From Mongoliitalea lutea (lineage in GTDB: Bacteria; Bacteroidota; Bacteroidia; Cytophagales; Cyclobacteriaceae): a DNA stretch of 64,000 nt. Of the stretch, positions 47,655-55,136 are shown piece after piece. Where the stretch lies: the NCBI RefSeq assembly GCF_014652135.1, contig NZ_BMYF01000007.1:62001-126000 (forward strand). The letters are read 5' to 3'. Below the pieces are notes generated by a model. It was not told where the DNA came from, searched no databases, and saw only the letters and a program-made list of their open reading frames with translations. Position 1 is the first letter of the stretch; each line of letters starts with the position of its first letter. The translations under genes and the position numbers were made by a program.

Positions 47655-47732
47655 ATTTTCACCCAATTTTGATGAAGTAAAAGGAGCAAGACACGCCCAA
47701 GTTACAACGAATAATAAAACACCCTACTCAAC

Positions 47733-48653
47733 TTAAAAATTCAACTGAAGTTGAACCATTAACGATCTTGCGGGCAGCCAGGTATTAGCATCGGCTACAC
47801 CTGAAGCGTAGTATGCATAAAATGTCTCCACATGGTCGTCAACATTCCAAACAGGCCTCCCATGTAGGCGTGGCTCTGGGTCCGCACCTGAAAATCGGGT
47901 GAGGTAAAACAAATTGTTTCCAATCACAGACAGTTTGCTATTAATCTTAGTACGTCCGAAGGTGAGGTCAAAACTTAGTGAGACAGATAAATATTGAAGG
48001 TTAAGAAAACTGGAATTTTCTACAAAATACGAATTGAAGGTATTTTGGTCTGTCAAACCTAGATTCACTAATTCTTGGGAACTCCTAACCCTATTTAATG
48101 CGAAAAAGTTGATATTTCCATAGCGATAATTCGTTTCATGGGCCAAGACATGGCCAAATACCCCCCTGAAAAAGGCATCCATAGACCATTTTCCAAAGCT
48201 TAATCCATGATTCCATCCCATCCACCAACGAGGAATCACCCTTCCTGTAGGTCTGTATGCATCTTGCCAATTGGTACCACTTGGGTTTTGATTGAATACC
48301 CAATGCCCTGTATTTCGATCAATTCGCTGAAATTCTAGCGCACGTACTGTCCCAAGGGCCTCCCCTGTGCGGAGCGTATTGAATTGGAAATAGGGATTAC
48401 CCCCAACTTGGCGGCTTACGCCAACATCTCTTCCCTCCCAAGAGACTAGATCAGCGTCCAAATTTGTCCATTCGGAATGCATCCAAGTAAGATTCAACCC
48501 GGATTGATACTTGAACCTTTTCCGCTCTATCAACTTTAAAAGCCAATAAGATTCAAAACCATAGTTTTCTATGGATGCAAAATTTTGGTAAGAAAAAGAT
48601 ACAAAGGATTGCCCTTGAGAATCGAAAATGACCTCATCAGGAACCAAAGCCAT
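47733..48653 (-). pseudogene. C-terminal fragment of a SusC/RagA-type TonB-dependent receptor
   Basis: 306 codons that match only the last third of a SusC-type barrel: YQNFASIENYGFESYW, RVIPRWWMGWNHGLSFGKWSMDAFFRGVFGHVL, then ENSSFLNLQYLSVSLSF, VIGNNLFYLTRFSGADPE and the terminal strand SLMVQLQLNF (named here in parts). A complete receptor needs ~1000 residues with signal, carboxypeptidase-like and plug domains; none is present, and a stop lies two codons before the ATG. No SusD gene is near. It is a 5'-truncated relic joined to a repeat-like segment. Confidence 0.8.
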
Positions 48654-48945
48654 ATGGCCTTATGCTTGATTTCGGAAGATGGTATTTCGTGCCACAACCT
48701 TTCCCTTGGCAAAAACTGTTTTAAAAAAAGAACTTTAAATTTCTCCATTGAAGGCTTCCCTTAACCCAAAAATCATTTCGAATGGATGAATCAAATCCAA
48801 GTGACATCGGCACGGACGAAATCTTATCCGTCGGATTCAGCCCTTGGCCCCAAAGATATCACACCTCATCCAAAGTCCCGTAAGGATGAACAACACTACA
48901 CTTAATATCTGTCATGCCTGCATTCTGAAGGAAGGCTTTTGTCAT
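48640..48945 (-). repeat. Candidate dispersed repeat element (non-coding or decayed)
   Basis: On the minus strand one single frame runs from an ATG at 48945, which overlaps the previous stop (TAATG), to about 48640 and is broken by only three in-frame stops (48859-48861, 48721-48723, near 48640). The pieces include AGMTDIKCSVVHPYGT, GLNPTDKISSVPMSLGFDSS and CGTKYHLPKSSIRPYGFGS, the last of which I associate with recurring intergenic text in this phylum. The element exactly fills the gap between the truncated receptor and the operon behind it. Copy number cannot be checked here. Confidence 0.4.
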
Positions 48946-49877
48946 TATGCTCGGAAAATACTCCTTAACCACCTAAACCTTGCTTTTTTTTCCTCAACCT
49001 CTGCATAGCGGAATCCAATTAGATATTTAGGTAAAAAAGGTGGAAATATGGTAAAATGGCTAGGTGACAAGGAAAACCTAAGAATATCTTTCCCCCCTGA
49101 CTTTTCCTGATACAAAGCCAGCTTTTTTTGAGGAATATCATTGATATCAGCTGTAAAAGCTATGATTAGGTACCCAGGAACAGCTAACATGTTTTCGCCT
49201 GAGACATCAATAATATTCAACCCATCTTTTAGGTTATCTAATACAATAGTTTTTGAAGTCAGTTCATTTAATCCATTTAAGGACATGTTCTTAGAAAACT
49301 CTGGCTTATCATCTGTACTGAATACCCTCATGTATAGTTTATCAGGAAAGTCTGTACCCTTGAAAAAATGAAAGCTGATATCGTTAAGCTTAATCATTTT
49401 TTTCAACCTGAACGCATTACCATGAAATTCTCCACTACTATTCAGTTTCATCATCATTGGTAGAAAACCTTCATTTTTATCAATAGAGCCATACAGTTTC
49501 AATCCATCCGAATGCTCATTCCAATTGATTTCCCCTTCTTTAAGTGGCACTACTTCTACTTCACCTAATTCAAAAATCCGCTCCTCCAATTTTATCAATT
49601 GTGCATCTTTTGTACTTTGGAGGTAAATATTTTGATAATGATAAGCAGATGCGCTTACATGAACATATAGAGAATCAATATATTCAGTCAATTGTATTTT
49701 AAAATTTCCATCATTATCAGAAATGGCACCAAGATTTAGATAATCAATTGCCCTAATTGTAGCAAAAGAAATCCCCTTTCCGGTTTGACTGTCTAATATT
49801 TGACCGGAAATAACATGTTGAGCTTCACTAGTTCTAATTCCCAACAAAAACACAAATAAAAAACAAATAACTTTCAT
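48945..49877 (-). CDS. Carboxypeptidase-regulatory-like domain protein, exported
   Basis: A 310-residue protein. The signal peptide ends near SEAQ (residue ~19); residues 22-95 form a CarboxypepD_reg-like beta-sandwich (ISGQILDSQTGKGISFATI, AISDNDGNFKIQL). The remaining ~200 residues have beta-rich pattern of unknown family. The same N-terminal domain is found in SusC receptors, but plug and barrel are absent. Its start overlaps the thioredoxin-like gene by 4 bases. Its 3' end abuts the repeat-like element, so the last codons may not be original. Confidence 0.75.
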   Translation of the reverse strand: MKVICFLFVFLLGIRTSEAQHVISGQILDSQTGKGISFATIRAIDYLNLGAISDNDGNFKIQLTEYIDSLYVHVSASAYHYQNIYLQSTKDAQLIKLEERIFELGEVEVVPLKEGEINWNEHSDGLKLYGSIDKNEGFLPMMMKLNSSGEFHGNAFRLKKMIKLNDISFHFFKGTDFPDKLYMRVFSTDDKPEFSKNMSLNGLNELTSKTIVLDNLKDGLNIIDVSGENMLAVPGYLIIAFTADINDIPQKKLALYQEKSGGKDILRFSLSPSHFTIFPPFLPKYLIGFRYAEVEEKKARFRWLRSIFRA

Positions 49878-50428
49878 GGTTTCTCAAGGTTTTCGACAAC
49901 ACTTTTGAAATAATTAAAATGGTTTATACCAGATTTAACAGCTCCGTAGTTCAAATAGGTTCCTTCGCTATGATGATAAAACACAATATGGGGAAGTAAA
50001 ACCAAATTCTTAAAATCATCTTTATTTTGAATAACGAAAAATCCTTTTATTTCTGGATACCGCCGCTTAAGGTCTAATAAATAATTATTGTTAGTATTTA
50101 ATCCTAAAATGTATTTATCTACAGAAATATCCCATTCTAAGAATTTGTTAAGTTCTCTATCCAAACAAGAATGACATGTATCTCCTGGGAGTAAAAAAAT
50201 CAAAGCATCACCTTCAATAAAGTAATTTAGATTTCTATAACTAACGAAGTCATGCACCTGAATCTTATTCAAATTGAATTTTGCTCCTAATCTCCATGAT
50301 TCAATCAAGCTGCTCATGACTTCTTCATATATCATTCTTTCTTCCTGAATTGAGGACCTTGAACATGCCGCCACAGTAATTAAGCAAAGCAAAATCAAAT
50401 TGCGAATAATCAATTTGTAAATATTCAT
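49874..50428 (-). CDS. Thioredoxin-like lipoprotein with CxxC
   Basis: A 184-residue lipoprotein (signal ..LITVAACSR, Cys ~22). The mature part has a thioredoxin-like order: ALIFLLPGDTCHSCLDREL with a CHSC redox motif near residue 88, a variable middle, and HIVFYHHSEGTYLNYG near the end, where TlpA proteins have cis-Pro and the last strands. The cis-Pro is probably the one in LPHIVF. It likely handles disulfides in the periplasm. It overlaps the genes on both sides by 4 bases, in an operon with a 4-Cys peptide, a possible substrate. Confidence 0.72.
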   Translation of the reverse strand: MNIYKLIIRNLILLCLITVAACSRSSIQEERMIYEEVMSSLIESWRLGAKFNLNKIQVHDFVSYRNLNYFIEGDALIFLLPGDTCHSCLDRELNKFLEWDISVDKYILGLNTNNNYLLDLKRRYPEIKGFFVIQNKDDFKNLVLLPHIVFYHHSEGTYLNYGAVKSGINHFNYFKSVVENLEKP

Positions 50429-51555
50429 TTCAAATAGAATTTAAATAAAAACAACTTTTCTTTAAAATCTGGAAATTCAACATCAGCTGCATTTTGTCCC
50501 AAAACCTTAGATATCAATTCATAATCAACTTTGGACAAATACCCCACACCGTAATAAAAACCATCCCCTGAGCCATAAGGCACAGGTACATTTACTTCAC
50601 TAAATAATTCATTCCATGAAATTGAAACATTGTCTCTGAAATCTGATTTATTGACTCTTGCTAGGCCATGATTTTCTATTCCACGGTGGTAAAGGAAAAA
50701 ATAATGTTCACCATACTCCATTCCATTGAAAGTACAGCACTTTTTTTCAGACTCTTGGATATATGCATTTACTTCATAAATGTCAGTTGTTTTGAGCATC
50801 TTGGAAGGAATCCCTTCCCCGTCGAATAATACCTGGAATAAAGGCATGAATTCATCATTACTGTCATCATAACGTACAAGTTTGTCTTCCAAGGAGAGGT
50901 GAAAAATACGGGAATGACTGTTGAAAAACCTAGGTTCCATTGAGAATGGAATGATAGGAAATTTTGTGTATAATATAGGTTCTAGTTTACCTTCTATTTT
51001 CTTGAAGGCTAACACATAACCATCTGGTTCTTTGATTAGATCATCGGGAAACAACAATAATCCTTTACCCTTTTTCAAATGGGCAATATTGCTGTAATAT
51101 TTATCAAGCTTTTCTGATCCTATAAAATTGAAATTAGAATCATAATAAACTAATTTTAATAAGGATCGATCCAAAATCAACATTTCATTCCTAGCATCAT
51201 CAACGCTAAAAATGTAGGGACTATTAAACCCTTCAGGGGCATCATTAACAGAATTAATCTCGGCAATAAAATTTCCTTGAAGATCAAATTTTACAATCTT
51301 CTTACCCTGAAACTCATCCATTAAATAAATGTAATCCCTAACAATTTTGTAAGAATCGATATTTCCTATCCAAAATTCTTCATCGCTAAACTTTAGCTCA
51401 AAAAAATCAATTTCCCGAAAGAAATCCTTAAAGTTCATTTTAGAATTTTCCTCTGTGAGCTCAACTTTTTCAAACTCAATTTGCTGAGTTACTTTCCAGC
51501 AAGAGTTTAAAAATATGACCATTATAGAAAGTAAAATCAAGTTTCTAATTTTCAT
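50425..51555 (-). CDS. 6-bladed beta-propeller lipoprotein (BF3164-like)
   Basis: A 376-residue lipoprotein (signal ..VIFLNSCWK). Blade patterns such as KKIVKFDLQGNFIAEINSV and EMLILDRSLLKLVYYDSNFNF fit the Bacteroidota six-bladed propeller family; it also has a double Cys (KKCCTF near residue 280). In Bacteroides, proteins of this kind stand beside small exported peptides of the NVEALA type, and here too a small peptide gene lies just upstream (113 bases). Function unknown; binding of the peptide is a guess. Confidence 0.75.
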   Translation of the reverse strand: MKIRNLILLSIMVIFLNSCWKVTQQIEFEKVELTEENSKMNFKDFFREIDFFELKFSDEEFWIGNIDSYKIVRDYIYLMDEFQGKKIVKFDLQGNFIAEINSVNDAPEGFNSPYIFSVDDARNEMLILDRSLLKLVYYDSNFNFIGSEKLDKYYSNIAHLKKGKGLLLFPDDLIKEPDGYVLAFKKIEGKLEPILYTKFPIIPFSMEPRFFNSHSRIFHLSLEDKLVRYDDSNDEFMPLFQVLFDGEGIPSKMLKTTDIYEVNAYIQESEKKCCTFNGMEYGEHYFFLYHRGIENHGLARVNKSDFRDNVSISWNELFSEVNVPVPYGSGDGFYYGVGYLSKVDYELISKVLGQNAADVEFPDFKEKLFLFKFYLK

Positions 51556-51607
51556 GATCTTAATTTTTTGTCCACCAATACCCTAAAATTTAAAATTACT
51601 TTCAATT

Positions 51608-51659
51608 TAGGTTTAAAACAAAGTAGGATATCTCGTCAGGGATATCCTACAAAACCTAA
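51608..51659 (-). promoter_or_regulatory. Hairpin between peptide gene and propeller gene
   Basis: GTAGGATATC (51623-51632), an 8-base loop, GATATCCTAC (51641-51650) make a perfect 10-bp stem; outer arms TAGGTTT (51608-51614) and AAACCTA (51653-51659) can also pair. There is no strong T run on the minus strand, so a partial terminator or an RNA stabiliser setting the peptide:receptor ratio fits better than a full stop. Confidence 0.55.
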
Positions 51660-51668
51660 ACAAAATAT

Positions 51669-51872
51669 TTACTTTACTATAATTGGACATCTAATGATGA
51701 TACAATCATGGCCAGGCTTATCTTTACAACCCGATAAACTAAATAATTTATTTTTTGATTCTGGTTTGTGGAAAGGTTCAGTGCAACCACCTGCCATAAC
51801 ATTTCCAATCGTAAACACCCCTACATTAAGTAGAAAGAATGTTAAAAGAGATAAAATAAGTTTGTTTTTCAT
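51669..51872 (-). CDS. Small secreted 4-Cys peptide (NVEALA-like)
   Basis: A 67-residue precursor. A typical N-terminus (MKNKLILSLLTFFLLNVG) is followed by GNVMAGG, which resembles the end of the NVEALA leader of small Bacteroidota exported peptides. The mature part of ~38 residues has four Cys (GGC, SGC, HDC, IRC), enough for two disulfides, and is rich in K and P. It is the first gene before a propeller lipoprotein, a CHSC thioredoxin-like lipoprotein and a CarboxypepD_reg protein. Its promoter holds a G9 tract. The family match is by motif only. Confidence 0.65.
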   Translation of the reverse strand: MKNKLILSLLTFFLLNVGVFTIGNVMAGGCTEPFHKPESKNKLFSLSGCKDKPGHDCIIIRCPIIVK

Positions 51873-51922
51873 AATTGAATAAATTTTGTTGTGAAAATTG
51901 ATTTTCTAACCTGGGAACAATA

Positions 51923-51947
51923 CAAATTTACCCCCCCCCACAACAAA
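51923..51947 (-). promoter_or_regulatory. Promoter with G9 homopolymer in the spacer (peptide operon)
   Basis: On the minus strand: TTTG (51947-51944), TTGT, then nine G (51939-51931), then TAAATTTG (51930-51923), an exact -7 box. The spacer is 13 bases now, shorter than the usual 17-23, so the number of G decides the spacing. The -7 box ends 50 bases before the ATG at 51872. Such a tract is rare in AT-rich DNA. Confidence 0.6.
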
Positions 51948-51993
51948 ATTTAGTTAAACTAGATTAAAAAAGAACTTCAACTAGTTGAATAAA

Positions 51994-52545
51994 TCATAGT
52001 TTTCTTTCAGCTTTTAATTTCGAAATATATTGGGGAGTGACGTTGAAGAAGGTAGCCAGATGTTTTTGGGGAATTCTTATCCATAATGCTGGATAACCCT
52101 GTTTAAAGCTTTCCCATTTTTCAAGAAACAACTTCTTCCCATTGATCAATTTCCATTGGAGGTTATATTGGTATTTTAACATGGAGATTTCTTTGAAAAC
52201 CTCCAGCAAAAGCCGGGGCTCCAAGTCCCACTCTTGGAAAAAAACCATTGAAAAGCTTATTATTTTACTGTCTTCCAATGCTTCAACTGTAAATGAAGAC
52301 CTGAGGTGAGCTCCAAAATAAAATCCCGTCAAATAATAATTACCTTCAAAAATAAACGAATTGGTAAACTCACCCTCCCCTTCTTGATGATACTCCCTCA
52401 AAATCCCAGATTCCACGAAAAACAAATGTGTTAATTTCTGTCCTTGTGAAACCAACAACTGTCCTTTTTTTACTTCGATTACATCCATCCATCGGTCCAC
52501 ATGATCATTTGAGAACCTTTTTAAAACAAAATCAAAACTTTTCAT
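51994..52545 (-). CDS. Crp/Fnr-family transcription regulator
   Basis: 183 residues from the ATG at 52545 (an ATG three codons earlier is open). The cyclic-nucleotide-binding fold is seen in VIEVKKGQLLVSQGQKLTHLFFVESGILREYHQ; the usual cAMP-binding Glu/Arg cassette is not recognisable, so its ligand may differ. A C-terminal winged-helix has IPQKHLATFFNVTPQYISKLKAE. It lies directly upstream of the peptide operon on the same strand (121-base gap), so it could control it or be part of an unrelated unit. Confidence 0.85.
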   Translation of the reverse strand: MKSFDFVLKRFSNDHVDRWMDVIEVKKGQLLVSQGQKLTHLFFVESGILREYHQEGEGEFTNSFIFEGNYYLTGFYFGAHLRSSFTVEALEDSKIISFSMVFFQEWDLEPRLLLEVFKEISMLKYQYNLQWKLINGKKLFLEKWESFKQGYPALWIRIPQKHLATFFNVTPQYISKLKAERKL

Positions 52546-52562
52546 AAAAATCAATTTAAAAA

Positions 52563-52596
52563 CAAAACTAATATATGAAAATTAGTTGAAACCAAA
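52563..52596 (-). promoter_or_regulatory. Promoter of the Crp/Fnr gene
   Basis: On the minus strand TTTG (52596-52593), a 22-base spacer and TAGTTTTG (52570-52563), an exact -7 box, 17 bases before the ATG at 52545. Confidence 0.55.
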
Positions 52597-52746
52597 AATT
52601 CATAGTCTTACCAAATCTTAATACAGCCAAACATTTATCTATTACTAAAGAGGACACCTCTTTACAGATAAAATTTATCATTGCTTATCCCAGAAACTCT
52701 TACATGACTAACTCATTAATTCTTAGCAAGTTTCTCACATTAACGA

Positions 52747-52775
52747 TTTGAAACCAAATTTTCTTCTTACCTTTG
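52747..52775 (+). promoter_or_regulatory. typA promoter
   Basis: TTTG (52747-52750), a 17-base spacer and TACCTTTG (52768-52775), both elements matching the Bacteroidota consensus. The -7 box ends 20 bases before the ATG. This is the most complete promoter in the window. Confidence 0.7.
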
Positions 52776-52795
52776 CACCTTAATTCAATTTTACA

Positions 52796-54601
52796 ATGCA
52801 GAATATTCGGAATATCGCGATTATCGCACACGTTGACCACGGTAAGACCACCCTGGTGGACAAAATTATCCACGCTTCTAAAATCTTCCGTGAAAACCAA
52901 CAATTTGACGATTTAATCCTGGATAACAACGACTTGGAAAGAGAAAGAGGAATTACCATTCTTTCCAAAAACGTATCCGTTCGATATAAAGACCATAAAA
53001 TCAATATCATCGACACACCTGGTCACGCCGATTTCGGTGGTGAAGTAGAGCGTGTATTGAAAATGGCCGATGGAGTTATCCTGTTGGTGGATGCTTTCGA
53101 AGGTCCTATGCCTCAAACCCGTTTCGTTTTGGGTAAAGCCTTGAATCTTGGCTTGACTCCTATCGTAGTAGTCAACAAAGTGGATAAGCCAAACTGTCGC
53201 CCAGATGAAGTTCATGAGGCTGTATTTGACCTGATGTTCAACTTGGATGCGACTGAAGAGCAGTTGGAATTTCAAACTTTATATGGTTCTGCTAAGCAAA
53301 ACTGGATGGGACCAGATTGGCAAAACCCAACTGATTCTATCCTTCCACTATTGGATGCTATCATTGAACATATCCCAGCACCAAAAATTGACGAAGGTTC
53401 ATTGCAAATGCAAATCACTTCCTTGGACTACTCCTCATTCGTGGGACGTATCGCCATTGGAAGAGTAAAAAGAGGAACCATCACAGAAAATGCTCAATTA
53501 ACCTTGTGCAAGGCAGATGGGGTTTTCAAAAAAGTTCGCGTAAAAGAGTTGCATGTTTTTGAAGGTTTAGGTAAAAACAAAGTTTCAGAAGTACATGCAG
53601 GAGATATTTGTGCAGTAACAGGAATTGAGGATTTCGAAATCGGTGACACCATTGCCGCTTTAGAGAATCCGGAGCCATTGCCAAGGATTGCCATTGATGA
53701 GCCTACCATGAATATGCTCTTCACCATCAACAACTCTCCTTTCTTCGGTAAAGAAGGTAAGTTTGTGACTTCCCGTCACATCAGAGACCGTTTGATGAAA
53801 GAAATGGAGAAAAACTTGGCCTTACGTGTGGAATCAACTGATTCTGAAGATAAGTTCATTGTTTACGGTAGAGGTATTCTTCACTTGTCGGTTTTAATTG
53901 AGACCATGAGAAGAGAAGGCTATGAACTGCAAGTAGGCCAGCCTCAGGTAATTTTTAAAGAAATCGACGGTGTACAGTGCGAGCCAATCGAAACTTTGGT
54001 AGTAGATGTACCTGAAGAAACTGCCGGTAAGGTAATCGAATTGGCTACTCAAAGAAAAGGTGAATTACTCATCATGGAGCCAAAAGGCGATTTACAACAC
54101 TTAGAGTTTAAGATCCCATCCAGAGGTTTGATCGGTTTGAGAAACAACGTATTGACTGCTACTCAAGGGGAAGCAATCATGAACCACAGATTCTCCGCCT
54201 ACGAACCTTTCAAAGGAAATATCCCAGGTAGAATTAATGGTTCCTTGATTTCCATGGAAGGTGGACAATGTACCGCTTATGCGATTGACAAATTACAGGA
54301 TAGAGGTGTATTCTTTATCGAGCCAGGAGATGATTTGTATACAGGTCAGGTAATCGGTGAACATTCCCGTGACAATGACTTGGTGGTAAATGTTCAAAAG
54401 GGCAAGAAATTGACCAACATGCGTGCTTCCGGTTCTGATGACAACACCAGAATCGCTCCTCCAAAAAGATTCTCTTTGGAAGAAGCCATGGAATACATCC
54501 AAAAAGATGAATACTTGGAAATCACTCCTAAATCCATCCGAATGAGAAAAATCTACTTGGATGAGAATGAGAGAGCGAGAATGGCGAAGAAAGATTCTTG
54601 A
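52796..54601 (+). CDS. typA: Translational GTPase TypA/BipA
   Basis: A 601-residue ribosome-binding GTPase of the EF-G type that acts in 50S assembly and stress response. G1 is IIAHVDHGKTTLVDK, the switch I has RERGITIL, G3 DTPGHADFGGE, G4 VVNKVDKPNC, and the BipA-specific C-terminal half has SRGLIGLRNNVLTATQGEAIM and RINGSLISMEGGQCTAYA (quoted in parts). Length is normal. Own promoter, terminator at 54772-54810. Confidence 0.95.
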   Translation: MQNIRNIAIIAHVDHGKTTLVDKIIHASKIFRENQQFDDLILDNNDLERERGITILSKNVSVRYKDHKINIIDTPGHADFGGEVERVLKMADGVILLVDAFEGPMPQTRFVLGKALNLGLTPIVVVNKVDKPNCRPDEVHEAVFDLMFNLDATEEQLEFQTLYGSAKQNWMGPDWQNPTDSILPLLDAIIEHIPAPKIDEGSLQMQITSLDYSSFVGRIAIGRVKRGTITENAQLTLCKADGVFKKVRVKELHVFEGLGKNKVSEVHAGDICAVTGIEDFEIGDTIAALENPEPLPRIAIDEPTMNMLFTINNSPFFGKEGKFVTSRHIRDRLMKEMEKNLALRVESTDSEDKFIVYGRGILHLSVLIETMRREGYELQVGQPQVIFKEIDGVQCEPIETLVVDVPEETAGKVIELATQRKGELLIMEPKGDLQHLEFKIPSRGLIGLRNNVLTATQGEAIMNHRFSAYEPFKGNIPGRINGSLISMEGGQCTAYAIDKLQDRGVFFIEPGDDLYTGQVIGEHSRDNDLVVNVQKGKKLTNMRASGSDDNTRIAPPKRFSLEEAMEYIQKDEYLEITPKSIRMRKIYLDENERARMAKKDS

Positions 54602-55136
54602 TAGAGGCGAGAAATTAGAAGCGAGAGCTTAGACAATTAGTCGATAGATAATTATCGTATAGCGATTGAAATATGCTTCGCGAAATAATTGAAATAAGCC
54701 TTCGGCGAAATAGTTAGATACAGGTAAAAGTTTAGATTTCTCTTAAAATAAATTTCACGTAAATATCAAACAGACCCCAGAAGTTGGAAGACATTTGGGG
54801 TCTTTTTTTTGATCTATAGGATTTCAAGGAATCCTAAAGATTTTGCCACCAAAGTGTACAATTTCAGAAATTAAAGTGGTAAGCATTCTGGTAGCTAGGG
54901 GCGTAGCCCTGGAATCTTCGTAGAAATTCATATCAAGAGGAAAACAGAGGCGCGTAGCGCTGATATCTTTTTAAGCCGTTAAGATTTTAGGTAAGATTGG
55001 ATATTAAATTCATAAGCAAACTATAAATCTTAGAATACAAGCTCAAAAAGACCTCAAAGGTTAGCAAACTCCTTAACCTTTGAGATTTCAAAGAACCTCA
55101 AAGGTATTTCAAGGTACAAGGAAAAGAACCTCTCAA
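54602..55136. repeat. Repeat-rich non-coding region downstream of typA
   Basis: 535 bases without a plausible gene. It holds a ~23-base imperfect tandem pair (54675-54696 and 54698-54720, sharing TTCG-CGAAATA), the typA terminator, two related palindromic units (54895-54918 with GGGGCGTAGCCCT, and 54947-54970 with GCGCGTAGCGC, both followed by a GRWATCTT end), and a perfect hairpin CTCAAAGGTTA / TAACCTTTGAG (about 55054-55083) with a third partial copy CCTCAAAGG right after. This mix looks like dispersed intergenic repeats. Confidence 0.6.
54772..54810 (+). terminator. typA terminator
   Basis: AGACCCCA (54772-54779), a 16-base loop, TGGGGTCT (54796-54803), then a T run to 54810. It lies 170 bases after the stop codon. 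Confidence 0.8.

Noticed and set aside
51568-51882. 104-codon plus-strand frame over the peptide gene
   Set aside because: It is opposite to a gene with clear signal peptide and Cys pattern; its own protein has no recognisable features.
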